64,000 nucleotides of DNA from an uncultured Opitutia bacterium (lineage in GTDB: Bacteria; Verrucomicrobiota; Verrucomicrobiia; Opitutales; Puniceicoccaceae). The notes under the pieces are model-generated. The model was not told the DNA's origin and did not search any database. It worked only from the letters and a program-made list of their open reading frames with translations. The position numbers and the translations under genes were made by a program. The stretch spans positions 1-64,000 of the forward strand of contig CAJXLM010000010.1 in NCBI GenBank assembly GCA_913056175.1, in the 5' to 3' direction. This document shows, in pieces, positions 1 through 8,444 of the stretch (positions are counted from its first letter, which is position 1; each line of letters starts with the position of its first letter).

Positions 1-108
1 CGCCGTCACCGCGCCCGCTGGGCCGGCGCACCGCGGGCGGTCCCCGTCGAGGAGGTCGACATCCCCCTCTGGGGTGCGCAGCCTTGGCGACGGACCATGC
101 TCAAGTAA
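1..108 (+). CDS. C-terminal end of an unidentified protein (5' truncated by window edge)
   Basis: The first 36 codons form an open frame that enters from the left edge and ends at TAA. Its codon usage resembles the real genes here (GTC GAG GAG GTC GAC ATC CCC CTC TGG). The readable tail ends in VPVEEVDIPLWGAQPWRRTM followed by LK. I do not recognise the family from this tail. The following 1.1 kb contains no continuation, so the gene ends here. An alternative is a chance open frame, since only 35 residues are visible. Confidence 0.5.
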   Translation, partial: RRHRARWAGAPRAVPVEEVDIPLWGAQPWRRTMLK

Positions 109-1247
109 GGTCTTCGGGGTCCCAAGAAGTCCCGGGGGTTTCGGGGTGTCTTGGGGCATCCGGGGCGTTATGGGTTCGCGGACATGGGAGCGCCTGTGGC
201 GCTGCAGGGGAGTGGGCAGAGCCCAGGGCAGGGGAGCGGGCGGGGGCCCGCGGCAGGGGATGGGCTCGGGTTTTTTTCGGGGAATTCAACCCTTGCTGTG
301 CCTTTCGGCGCTTTCCTGCTCTCCGCCATCGGGTCGGCCACCGATTGAAGCTGGCCACGGGCAATCCGTTCCTTTTCTTTCGTCCTGGCGTATCGTTCCT
401 TTTCTAAAAGCTCTGGCAGGTTTGGTTCCCCGCCTCGATACGCCGCCTTTTCTCACCGCGTCACTTAGCTCCCGGCATCGCTTCTTTCTTGCTGGGCATG
501 CGGCCTGTTTATGCTGCGCCCTGCGGTTCTCCCAGGATGTGCCTTCGGCTTATCGATGCCGCACTTTCTGCGTTTCCCTGCGCTTCGGTTCGGGGGGTGG
601 CGCGGGGAGGCGTGGGCTTCCGCGGAGTCTCTGGGGTCGGTGCATCGCGGGCTGGCGGGTATGGGATCGCTTGCGGCGTCGCAGGGGAGCGGGTTACGGC
701 CCCCGGCAGGGGGTAGGTTCGGGGTTGTCCGGGGAATTGGGTCCATGCTGCGCCTTTGAGCGCCCCCCTGCCCCGTCGCTGGCCCGTCGTTGGCGCTTCG
801 CCGCGTCTCGGCTCGAGGCGAGGGTGGGAGTGGGTTGGGCAACTTGGCCGAGTTCTGGGCAGGTGGGGGCGAATTGTCCTTTCGGGGGGTGGGATTGGAG
901 CGGGAAAGAGGGGGAGCGCGCGGGGCCCGTGAGAGGTTGCGCTGGGGACACGGTTTCCGTCGGTCGGACCGAGTTCGGTTCTTTCGAAGCCGGTCCCCTC
1001 GCGGTCGGGAGCTGTCCGGGCAAGGCAGGGCCGGCGCGAATCTCCGTCGACCGCTTTTTGTCTCCCATCGCCCCTCCGGCCCCTCGATCGTCGACGCGCT
1101 TTCCGGGGGCGGTCGGACGATCGCGAGGATCATTTTTTGGCCGGACGGGTTCCCGCTACGACCCGGGACATTCCCACCAACTCTTCCCTCCGATCCCAGC
1201 GACCCCCGATGGCCTCCGCCGGCGGCCTGTCTCCGCCGCTGGCCGCC
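109..1247. other. 1.1 kb region without a credible gene; degenerate internal duplication
   Basis: The open frames here have no recognisable protein features and overlap each other on both strands, as expected by chance in GC-rich DNA. Two stretches, about 205-320 and 677-770, look like diverged copies of one G-rich segment. Both contain a block like GCAGGGGAGYGGG, then GGCAGGGG-TRGG, then TTCGGGG-TT followed by CGGGGAATT and TGCTG-GCCTTT. A 12 bp direct repeat CGTTCCTTTTCT occurs at 367-378 and 394-405. Base composition is more T-rich around 360-560 than in the flanking genes. I see no RNA gene or terminator that I can defend. Confidence 0.5.
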
Positions 1248-2096
1248 TCAGGGCTGGCAGAGGATCGGGATCCGGCAGCGGCGGATGAGCTCGGAGGTGG
1301 TGCTGCCGATAAGGAAGCGGCGGAGGCGACCGTGCCCGTAGGCGCCAATGGCGAGAAGACCGATGGCTTCCCGCTCCACGTAGTCGGCGATGACATCCTC
1401 GGCGAGACCCGCGAGCATCTGCGGGCGCACGGAGAAGCCCGCCGCCTGGAGGCGCTCCTCGGCGGAACGGAGTCGTTCCACCGCCCGCTCGTCCCCGTCC
1501 CGCTCCTCGCTGACGAGGAGGAGGTGGAGGGGGAGGTCGTGCAGCCAGGTGGCCTCCTCCAGCCAGGCGAGAAGCTTTTCCCCGGTCGCGCTCCCGTCGT
1601 AGGCGACGGCGAGATTGCCCGGGGCGGAGAACTTCCGGTTCGTGACCAGGCAGGGCTTGTCCACCGAACGGATCACCCGCTCGAGGGTCGACCCGAGATG
1701 TTCGATGGCGTGCTCCGCCGACTCGCCGCGCTTGCCGAGGACGACGAGATCCCGCGGACCGGCCGCCTCCACAATGGTGTCCACGAGGAAACCGGTTCGC
1801 GTCTCGAATTCATAGGACTCCTCCCGGCCGTCCTCGGAAAGCGCTTGGCGGTCGCTCTCCTCGATGAGGCGGGCCTTCTCCTTCTCCGACTCCTGCAGGG
1901 TGCGGATCAGGTTCTGGTAGGGCTGCACGCCGATGCTCCCGCTCAGGTCCATGACCGCCGGCATCTCGAACCGGCGCAGGTCGGAGACGTAGAGGGCGTG
2001 GATCCGGGCGCTTGCCCGGCCGGCCGCCCAGGAAGCGTAGGAGCGGGCCTGGGCGGCGTAGCTGGAGCCGTCCGTGCAGTAGAGGAGTTCCCTCAT
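1248..2096 (-). CDS. Universal stress protein with two UspA domains
   Basis: The 282-residue protein is about twice the size of a single UspA domain. It opens with a beta strand-loop MRELLYCTDGSSYA, and the second half begins near residue 155 with NLAVAYDGSATGE, the usual start of a UspA fold. The C-terminal half carries the ATP-binding pattern G-2x-G-9x-G-S (GAYG...IGS near residues 251-266), and a looser version sits in the first half (GKRG...LGS). Proteins of this family act in the cytoplasm in stress survival, and the nucleotide-binding type can be adenylated or bind ATP. The start ATG overlaps the stop of glgC by 4 bp (ATGA), so it is probably translationally coupled to glgC. Confidence 0.9.
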   Translation of the reverse strand: MRELLYCTDGSSYAAQARSYASWAAGRASARIHALYVSDLRRFEMPAVMDLSGSIGVQPYQNLIRTLQESEKEKARLIEESDRQALSEDGREESYEFETRTGFLVDTIVEAAGPRDLVVLGKRGESAEHAIEHLGSTLERVIRSVDKPCLVTNRKFSAPGNLAVAYDGSATGEKLLAWLEEATWLHDLPLHLLLVSEERDGDERAVERLRSAEERLQAAGFSVRPQMLAGLAEDVIADYVEREAIGLLAIGAYGHGRLRRFLIGSTTSELIRRCRIPILCQP

Positions 2097-3373
2097 GCAG
2101 TGAGTTGGTAGCCGTCGGGCACCGTGCAGTTCTTCGGGACGAGGAGGACCCCGTCGCGGATGTAGAGGCCATCCCGGGAGTACTCCTCCGGGAGTCCCGT
2201 GGGATCGAGAACGACGTCCGCCCCGATGCGGGCGTTCTTGTCGATGATGGCGTGGCGCACCCGCGTGCGCGGGCCCACTCCGAGGGGAATCCGGTCGTCG
2301 CGGTCTCCTTGCTCGGGGTTCAGCTCGAAGAAGTCCGAGCCCATCATGACGACTTCCTCGAATTCACACCCCTCGCGGAGGATGGAGCGCACCCCGATGA
2401 CGGACCGGCGCACCCGGCACTCCGAGAGGATGCAGCCGTCCGCGAGCACGGTTTTCTCGAGGGTCGCCCCGTTCACCTTTGCGGCCGGCAAGTAGCGCGC
2501 CCGGGAGTAGACCCGGTTGCTCTCGTCGAAGAAGTTAAAGGGGGGCACGCGGTCGGTGAGCTGCAGGTTCGCCTCGAAGAAGGCGTCGATGGTGCCGATG
2601 TCTTCCCAGTAGCCGGTGAAGGGGTGGGCCTGGAGCAGGCCCTTCCCGAGCAGGCTGGGAATCAGTTCCTTCCCGAAGTCCGCATGGGGGGAGGCGAGCG
2701 CTTCCCGGAGGATCCTGCCGTTGAAGAGGTAGAGTCCCATGGAAGCCAGGCAGATGTCGCCGTCCGCCCCGGGTGCGAACTGGTCGCGCAAGTGGGGGGC
2801 CACGGTCAGGCCGGCGATCACCTCGGGGTCGGTGGGCTTTTCCACGAACTCCTCGATCCGCAGGCCCTCGTCCACCCGCATGAGACCGAGGCCAAACGCC
2901 TTCTCCGGGGGCACGGTGGTTGCCGCCACGGTGACGGCCGCCCCGCTCTCCACGTGGCGCTGGATCATCTCCCGGAAGTCCATCCGGTAGAGCTGGTCCC
3001 CGGCGAGGATCAGGAAGAGGTCGTCCTCCGAATCGCCGAAGTGCATGAGGTTCTGGCGAACGGCATCTGCCGTGCCCTGGTACCAGGCCTCGCCGGACTC
3101 GGTCTGCTCGGCCGAGAGGATATCCACGAAGCCCCCGCTGAAGGGGTCGAACTGGTAGGAGTATTGAATGTGACGGTGGAGGGAAGCCGTGTTGAACTGC
3201 GTCAGCACGAAGATCTCGTTGAGGCCCGAGTTCAGGCAATTGCTGATCGGAATATCGACGAGACGATACTTTCCGGCGAGGGGTACCGCCGGCTTGCAGC
3301 GTTCCTGAGTGAGCGGCCAGAGACGGGTGCCCCGGCCGCCCCCCATGATCACGCATTTGATTCGGGGAAGCAT
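2093..3373 (-). CDS. glgC: Glucose-1-phosphate adenylyltransferase (ADP-glucose pyrophosphorylase)
   Basis: This enzyme makes ADP-glucose and pyrophosphate from ATP and glucose-1-phosphate, the committed step of glycogen synthesis in the cytoplasm. The 426-residue length is typical. The N-terminus holds the nucleotidyltransferase signature GGGRGTRLWPLT (about residues 12-23) followed by KPAVPLAGKYRLVDIPISNC. FVEKPTDPEV is in the usual sugar-phosphate site. The C-terminal third has the hexapeptide-repeat beta-helix character (KTVLADGCIL, RSVIGVRSIL, HAIIDKNARIG). It is the first gene of a two-gene unit with the downstream stress protein and is divergent from glmS across an 82 bp gap. The close sequence run suggests the plant/cyanobacterial-like branch rather than the E. 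coli one. Confidence 0.96.
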   Translation of the reverse strand: MLPRIKCVIMGGGRGTRLWPLTQERCKPAVPLAGKYRLVDIPISNCLNSGLNEIFVLTQFNTASLHRHIQYSYQFDPFSGGFVDILSAEQTESGEAWYQGTADAVRQNLMHFGDSEDDLFLILAGDQLYRMDFREMIQRHVESGAAVTVAATTVPPEKAFGLGLMRVDEGLRIEEFVEKPTDPEVIAGLTVAPHLRDQFAPGADGDICLASMGLYLFNGRILREALASPHADFGKELIPSLLGKGLLQAHPFTGYWEDIGTIDAFFEANLQLTDRVPPFNFFDESNRVYSRARYLPAAKVNGATLEKTVLADGCILSECRVRRSVIGVRSILREGCEFEEVVMMGSDFFELNPEQGDRDDRIPLGVGPRTRVRHAIIDKNARIGADVVLDPTGLPEEYSRDGLYIRDGVLLVPKNCTVPDGYQLTA

Positions 3374-3455
3374 AACGCCGGAAACCTACTTGCTCCCCCG
3401 GACCAGTTCCAGCACGATCTCAGCGGTCTCACCCCTTTTTCGGATCATTCCCCTT

Positions 3456-5315
3456 ATGTGCGGTATTGTTGGCTACATCGGTTCCAAGGACGCGGGCCCC
3501 CTCCTTCTGCAGGGGCTGAAACAACTGGAGTATCGGGGCTATGACAGTGCCGGGATCGCCATCGGCTCCGCGGACCGAATCGAGCAGGTCCGCCGGGTCG
3601 GCCGGGTGGCCAACCTCGCGGGGGCCCTCGAGGAGGAACCCCTCCGCGGCTCCGCCGGGATCAGCCATACCCGCTGGGCCACCCACGGGAAGGTCACCGA
3701 GGAGAACGCCCATCCCCAACCGAGTTCCGACCACCGGTTTTCCCTCGTTCACAACGGGGTCATTGAGAACTTCGAGTCGATCCGCGCCTTCCTCCGCGAG
3801 CGCGGCTACCAGTTCCATTCGGAGACGGACACCGAGGCGCTCGCCAACCTCATTGCCTATCACTACGACAAGGAGCCGGCCGCCAGTCCGGACGGGCGGG
3901 AGAGCCACTTCCTCCGCTCCGTGCGCAAGGCCCTTCTCCACGTGGAGGGGACCTACGGGATCGCCGTCCTCTGCGCGGACGCTCCCGACCAGCTCGTAGG
4001 CGCCCGCAAGGGGTCCCCGCTCATCGTGGGGCTCGGTTCCGGTGAGAACTTCATCGCCAGTGATGTAGCGGCCCTCCTCGGGGCCACCCTCCAGGTGATC
4101 TACCTGAACGACGGGGAACTCGTCGAACTGACCCGCGACAGCTACCGGATTCTCAGCAGTGAGCGCGAGCCGGTCGACGCCGTCGTCCACGAGGTGGACT
4201 GGAAGATCGAGGACTCCCAGCTCGGCGACTTCGAGCACTACATGCTCAAGGAGATCTTCGAACAGCCCCAGGCCCTCGAGAACGCCCTCCGCGGGCGCAT
4301 CGCCGAGGACGGGAGCACCGCCAAGTTCGGGGGGCTGAACATCAGCCCGCGCGACCTCCGCCAGGTCGACCGGATCGTCTTCTGCGGATGCGGGACCGCC
4401 TGGCACGCCTGTCTCGTCGCCGAGCACCTCATCGAGCGCTACGCCCGCATCCCCGTGGAGGTGGAGTACGCCTCCGAGTTTCGCTACCGGAACGCTCCCC
4501 TCGACAAGGACACCCTCGTCTTCGTGATCAGCCAGTCCGGCGAGACCATCGACACGCTCGCGGCCCTCCGGGAGGCCCGGCGCAAGGGCTACCGCACCCT
4601 GGCCATCAACAACGTGGTCGGCTCGACCATCGCCCGGGAGACGGACGGGGGCATCTACCAGCACGCCGGTCCGGAAATCGGCGTGGCCTCGACGAAGGCC
4701 TTCACCTCCCAGCTCTTCCTCTCCTCCATGGTGGCCCTGCTCTTCGCCCGGCTCCGCGACATGAGCTTCAGCGACGGCTTCCGCTACATGGAATCGCTCC
4801 GCCGGCTGCCCGAGCAAGTGGAGCAGGCCCTCCGGATGAACGACTCCCTCCAGCGGGTCGGGCAGTGGCTGGCCGGTTTCGAGCACTGCCTCTTCCTCGG
4901 CCGCCAGCTCCTCTTCCCCATTGCCCTCGAGGGAGCCCTCAAACTCAAGGAGATCTCCTACATTCACGCGGAGGGCTACCCCGCCGCGGAGATGAAGCAC
5001 GGACCGATCGCTCTCGTCAGTGAATCCTGCCCCTCCCTCTTCCTCGTCAGCCAGGGGGAAGTCCTCCCCAAGGTCGTGGCCAACATGCAGGAGATCAAGG
5101 CCCGGGGCGGGCCCATCGTGGCCATTGCCACGGAGAGCTGCCAGCTGCCCGAGGGACTCGTCGACGAACGCATCACCATCCCGGACGCGGACGACCCGAC
5201 CCTGGCGATCCTCGCGACGATCCCCCTCCAGCTGCTCAGCTACCACGCCGCCCTCGCCCGGGGATGCGACGTGGACAAACCGCGCAACCTCGCCAAGTCC
5301 GTCACCGTGGAGTGA
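3456..5315 (+). CDS. glmS: Glutamine-fructose-6-phosphate aminotransferase (isomerizing)
   Basis: GlmS converts fructose-6-phosphate and glutamine to glucosamine-6-phosphate, the entry to UDP-GlcNAc for peptidoglycan and LPS. I place the start at the ATG that gives MCGIVGYIGS, because the N-terminal Cys2 must be exposed as the glutaminase nucleophile; upstream in-frame ATGs would bury it. The protein is 619 residues. Order: class II glutaminase domain (1 to about 240, with HTRWATHG and HNGVIENF), then two SIS sugar-isomerase domains (FCGCGTAWHA, ISQSGETIDT, HAEGYPAAEMKHGP), ending with the classical DKPRNLAKSVTVE. It lies alone on the plus strand, divergent from glgC. No glmS ribozyme-like leader is visible in the 82 bp upstream. 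Confidence 0.98.
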   Translation: MCGIVGYIGSKDAGPLLLQGLKQLEYRGYDSAGIAIGSADRIEQVRRVGRVANLAGALEEEPLRGSAGISHTRWATHGKVTEENAHPQPSSDHRFSLVHNGVIENFESIRAFLRERGYQFHSETDTEALANLIAYHYDKEPAASPDGRESHFLRSVRKALLHVEGTYGIAVLCADAPDQLVGARKGSPLIVGLGSGENFIASDVAALLGATLQVIYLNDGELVELTRDSYRILSSEREPVDAVVHEVDWKIEDSQLGDFEHYMLKEIFEQPQALENALRGRIAEDGSTAKFGGLNISPRDLRQVDRIVFCGCGTAWHACLVAEHLIERYARIPVEVEYASEFRYRNAPLDKDTLVFVISQSGETIDTLAALREARRKGYRTLAINNVVGSTIARETDGGIYQHAGPEIGVASTKAFTSQLFLSSMVALLFARLRDMSFSDGFRYMESLRRLPEQVEQALRMNDSLQRVGQWLAGFEHCLFLGRQLLFPIALEGALKLKEISYIHAEGYPAAEMKHGPIALVSESCPSLFLVSQGEVLPKVVANMQEIKARGGPIVAIATESCQLPEGLVDERITIPDADDPTLAILATIPLQLLSYHAALARGCDVDKPRNLAKSVTVE

Positions 5316-5338
5316 CGGGCCGCACCCCCGCGGACGAC

Positions 5339-6097
5339 CTAGGCCGGTCCCGGCCGGAGCCTGCGCAGCTTTGCCCAGAAGCTGCCCACCACCACCTCTC
5401 CCTGCACCTGCACGGGCGCAAAGGACTGCTCGCCCTGAACCCAGAGAAAGACGGCGGAGTCCTCGCTCTTTTCAAAGACTCCCCCGAGGGATCCGGTGGC
5501 CGGCTCGATGACGAGGGTGCGGAACGACCCCGCCGGCACCCTCTCCTCCTCCACCCCTTTCACCGTCACCGTCAGCGGGACGATCTTCTGGCCGTCCGTC
5601 ACCCGCAGCGGATAGGCCCCTTCCGGTCCCGGGCGGACCGCCCGGAAGGCGTACACCGCACCCACCGGATCGAGCACCCCGGCCTCCGGAAGCTCGAGGG
5701 GCTCCTTGGCCTTGCCCTCGTTCCGGTAAGTGGCGGTGCCTTCCTCCCAGTCGAAGACGATCTCCGCATCCCTCCGCGTCGGCCCCTCCCGCTTCTTTTC
5801 GCGGTAGTAGAGAGTCCGGCGGAGATCCTCGGAGACCCACGAGTCCAGCCGGGTGCGCACCTTGAAAAAGGCGTCCGCGAAGGCATTCGTGCGCGCTTCA
5901 AAGGAAAAGTGCCAAGCCGTCTCCCCCTCGATCTCCTCGAGCCCGTGCACGGTCAGCTGGGCCGACCCGACCGGCACGAAGCTCCAGAAGAGTTCGTACT
6001 CGAGGACCTCGCCGGCCCGGAAGGGAGGGTCCACGGGCTCGCCGCGGGCGATCAGCGCGGCGAGGAGGAGCGCAGGTAAACAGAGGAGACGAGCCAT
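5339..6097 (-). CDS. DUF3108 domain-containing secreted protein
   Basis: The protein is 252 residues from the ATG at 6097. That start exposes a clean signal peptide (MARLLCLPALLLAALIARGE), so I prefer it over a longer upstream start. After the signal, the FRAGEVLEYELFWSFVPVGS segment is typical of DUF3108 proteins, a beta-rich periplasmic or outer-membrane-associated family of unknown function. The body alternates beta strands (LRRTLYYREKKREG, DAEIVFDWEEGTATY) and contains the PAGSFRTLVIEP motif near the end. It is convergent with glmS, with only 23 bp between stops. No catalytic role can be assigned; structural similarity of the family to LolA/LolB-type barrels is possible but not shown here. 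Confidence 0.82.
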   Translation of the reverse strand: MARLLCLPALLLAALIARGEPVDPPFRAGEVLEYELFWSFVPVGSAQLTVHGLEEIEGETAWHFSFEARTNAFADAFFKVRTRLDSWVSEDLRRTLYYREKKREGPTRRDAEIVFDWEEGTATYRNEGKAKEPLELPEAGVLDPVGAVYAFRAVRPGPEGAYPLRVTDGQKIVPLTVTVKGVEEERVPAGSFRTLVIEPATGSLGGVFEKSEDSAVFLWVQGEQSFAPVQVQGEVVVGSFWAKLRRLRPGPA

Positions 6098-6214
6098 GGA
6101 AGGCAGCCTACCCGGTCGTCTTCCCCCGGACAACCGGGCCTCCCGAAAAGGCTCCCCGTCAACCCGCCTTTTCGCTTGTTTTCAAGGTGATGGCGCGCCC
6201 ACCATGCACGCGTC

Positions 6215-6589
6215 ATGACAGCGGCCGACTTCATCCCCGTCCTCATCCAAATCCTCCTCGCGATCGGGCTGGGCGGTGCCATCCTCACCGCCAGTGTGAT
6301 CTTCGGTCAACGGGCCCGCCGCAACCGCATCAAGGATACCCCCTACGAGTGCGGGATGCCGCCCGCCGGCCCGGGACGGACGCGGTACTCGGTGAAGTTC
6401 TACGTCACCGCGATGCTCTTCATCCTCTTCGACATCGAGGTCGTCTTCCTCATTCCCTGGATCCTCTCCTACCGCGAGTTCCTCGTGAATGGCATCCCCA
6501 TCATTGGGCCCATCGCCGTCTTCTTCGGGATCTTCATTCTCGGGCTGATCTATGAGCTGAAGAAGGGGGCCATCCAGTGGGAGAAGTGA
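6215..6589 (+). CDS. nuoA: NADH-quinone oxidoreductase subunit A
   Basis: This small membrane subunit of respiratory complex I is 124 residues with three transmembrane helices (about 7-27, 66-86 and 94-116). The conserved loop TPYECGMPPAG contains the subunit A Cys. FYVTAMLFILFDIEVVFLIPW is the family signature in helix 2; the run contains the conserved acidic pair D and E. The usual nuoB partner does not follow. Instead the diadenylate cyclase gene starts 41 bp downstream, so subunit A is separated from the rest of the complex in this genome, or this is a second copy. Upstream is a short spacer to the divergent DUF3108 gene. Confidence 0.93.
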   Translation: MTAADFIPVLIQILLAIGLGGAILTASVIFGQRARRNRIKDTPYECGMPPAGPGRTRYSVKFYVTAMLFILFDIEVVFLIPWILSYREFLVNGIPIIGPIAVFFGIFILGLIYELKKGAIQWEK

Positions 6590-6630
6590 AAGTCGGCACG
6601 AACGGGCGCCGCGCTTGAGTCGGGGCCGCA

Positions 6631-8001
6631 ATGAATCTCGACCGATTCATCACGGCCAACCGGATCATTGACCTCAGCAGCGACGACCTGACCGGAGCTC
6701 TCCGTGAGCTGATCGGCACCTGCGATTTCGAGGAGATCGCCCAGTACGGGAAGAAACGGCTCCTCCGGGAACTGCTCGACCGCGAGCAGACCATGACCAC
6801 CAACCTCGGCAACGGGGTAGCCCTGCCCCACCTGCGCCTTCCCCTGAAGCGCCGCTACCTGCTGGCCATCGGGCGCTGTCCCCGTGGATTGAGCCACGAG
6901 GGATCGGAGGATTACGCGGACATCCGCCTGGTGGTCCTGCTCCTCGCCTCGACGACCGCCCGCAACTACCTCAACGCCCTCTCCACCCTCGCGGGCACCT
7001 TCCAGGACCAGAACCAGGTCCGCCGCCTCGTGGAGGCGGAGGGCATCGTCTCCTTCCGCCGCGAGGTCCGCCGGATCCTCAGCGGCGAGTCCCGGCAACC
7101 CAGCGGGAAACCCACCCGCATCAACCGGCTCATCCTCCGGGAGGCCGAGAAGATCGCCAACGCCACGGGCTGCCGCTCCGTCCTCCTCTTCGGCGATACC
7201 TTTGCCGGGGGCATCGAGCTGACGGACAATTTCCAGTCGCAGCGCACCCTCCTGATCACCCGCTCCGGTGCCGAGTCCGTCGAGACCGAGGGCAAGGTCA
7301 GCGAGGTGCTCTCCATCCGCGCCTTTTCCGCGAACCGGATGTCCCAGCTGCGCTCGGCCATCCTCATCGGGCTGACCCGCGGCCTCCTCGCCCCCGACGA
7401 GCTGGTTTGCTGCGTGGGGGGGCTTCCCCAGAGCAACCGCTTCGACACCATCCTCATCGTCGACGTGGCCCGGGAGTTCCGGGCGCTCTTCTCCAGCCGG
7501 GAGCACGCGGTGCCCCCCACCCTGCCGCCCACCCTCCGGCCGGAAGTCCTCGAGCGGGTTCTCGCCATCGCCACCGAGCTCGGCATGGAGGGCCGGGAGG
7601 GGCGCAAGGTCGGCTGCCTCTTCGTCCTCGGGGATACCCAGAAGGTCCTCGAGTACTCCAAGCCGCTCGTGCTGAACCCGTTCCACGGCTACCGCGAGGA
7701 GGAGCGCAATGTCCTGAATCCCTTCATGGACGAAACCGTCAAGGAATTCTCCTCCCTCGACGGGGCCTTCATCATCCGCGGCAACGGGGTCATCGAAGCC
7801 GCCGGGACCCTTCTCCGCGCACCGGACTACCCGGACTTGCTCCCGAGCGGGCTGGGCGCTCGCCACGCCGCCGCCGCCGCCATCACCAAAAGCACCCGCA
7901 GCGTAGCCATCGTGGTCAGTGAGAGCACCGGGCAGGTCACCCTCTTCGCGGACGGCGATCTGGTCCCCCTGCTCGGGCATCCGCTCGGCGGGAATTTCTG
8001 A
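6631..8001 (+). CDS. Diadenylate cyclase (DisA_N/DAC domain) with N-terminal PTS IIA-like domain
   Basis: The 456-residue protein has three recognisable parts. Residues 1 to about 145 look like a PTS EIIA-Ntr/fructose domain, with GNGVALPHLRLP placing a conserved histidine at position 67, the usual phosphorylation site. Residues about 165-270 (RLILREAEKIANATGCRSVLL... FDTILIVDV) resemble the pyruvate-kinase C-terminal-like alpha/beta domain seen in archaeal DacZ. The C-terminus holds the cyclase motifs: DGA at 377-379 and GARH at 409-412, followed by SVAIVVSES. The family joins two ATP into cyclic di-AMP, a second messenger for potassium and osmotic control. In the second motif the usual RHR is RHA here. 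No membrane segment is visible, unlike CdaA. It follows nuoA by 41 bp and probably shares its transcript. Activity is inferred, not shown. Confidence 0.85.
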   Translation: MNLDRFITANRIIDLSSDDLTGALRELIGTCDFEEIAQYGKKRLLRELLDREQTMTTNLGNGVALPHLRLPLKRRYLLAIGRCPRGLSHEGSEDYADIRLVVLLLASTTARNYLNALSTLAGTFQDQNQVRRLVEAEGIVSFRREVRRILSGESRQPSGKPTRINRLILREAEKIANATGCRSVLLFGDTFAGGIELTDNFQSQRTLLITRSGAESVETEGKVSEVLSIRAFSANRMSQLRSAILIGLTRGLLAPDELVCCVGGLPQSNRFDTILIVDVAREFRALFSSREHAVPPTLPPTLRPEVLERVLAIATELGMEGREGRKVGCLFVLGDTQKVLEYSKPLVLNPFHGYREEERNVLNPFMDETVKEFSSLDGAFIIRGNGVIEAAGTLLRAPDYPDLLPSGLGARHAAAAAITKSTRSVAIVVSESTGQVTLFADGDLVPLLGHPLGGNF

Positions 8002-8065
8002 CGGATCGGCCGCGGGACCGGGGGGACGGGGATCCCTCCCACGGCGGCGGGCGCGCGCTTGCTGC

Positions 8066-8095
8066 TTGACGGCCCCCCTCCGACCTTGCTTACCT
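8066..8095 (+). promoter_or_regulatory. Probable sigma-70 promoter of rpmG
   Basis: TTGACG at 8066-8071 is followed after 18 bp by TTACCT at 8090-8095. The start of transcription would fall near 8102, giving a leader of about 28 nt before the rpmG ATG. Confidence 0.45.
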
Positions 8096-8129
8096 CTAGG
8101 TTTTTGCAGGTCCCCTCCTAGTCGGTCCC

Positions 8130-8306
8130 ATGCCCAGAGAAACCATCATCCTCGAATGCACCGAGGCGCGCGCCGAGAACCAGCGTCCCTCCCGCTACAT
8201 GTCCACGCGCAACAAGAAGACGCAGCCGGAGCGGGTCGAAAAGAAGAAGTACAACCCCTACCTCAAGCGCCACACGCTCCACAAGGAGCTGAAGAGCGCG
8301 AAGTAG
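8130..8306 (+). CDS. rpmG: 50S ribosomal protein bL33
   Basis: This 58-residue basic protein begins MPRETIILECTEARAENQRP and has the L33 signature RYMSTRNKK followed by YNPYLKRHTLHKELK. It is part of the large ribosomal subunit near the E site. Zinc-binding L33 has four cysteines; only Cys10 remains here, so this is a zinc-independent (C-minus) form. The gene stands alone between the diadenylate cyclase gene and a minus-strand small gene, with its own promoter-like sequence upstream. Confidence 0.95.
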   Translation: MPRETIILECTEARAENQRPSRYMSTRNKKTQPERVEKKKYNPYLKRHTLHKELKSAK

Positions 8307-8444
8307 AGGGGCCCGCCTTCGGGATTGAGTCAGCACCCTTCGGCGCGAGTAGCAGACCAAACCACGGGAAGTTTGTGCCGTTCGTGGCGCGAACTCATCT
8401 CGATCGCGCCCAGCGCTGATCGTTTCTATCTGGAACTCTGGACC

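Noticed and set aside
74-1288. A 404-residue plus-strand frame and a 222-residue minus-strand frame in the first 1.3 kb
   Set aside because: They overlap each other, contain no motif and have compositions typical of translated non-coding GC-rich DNA.
3374-3455. glmS ribozyme leader
   Set aside because: The 82 bp between glgC and glmS has no space for the conserved ribozyme core and no matching motif.
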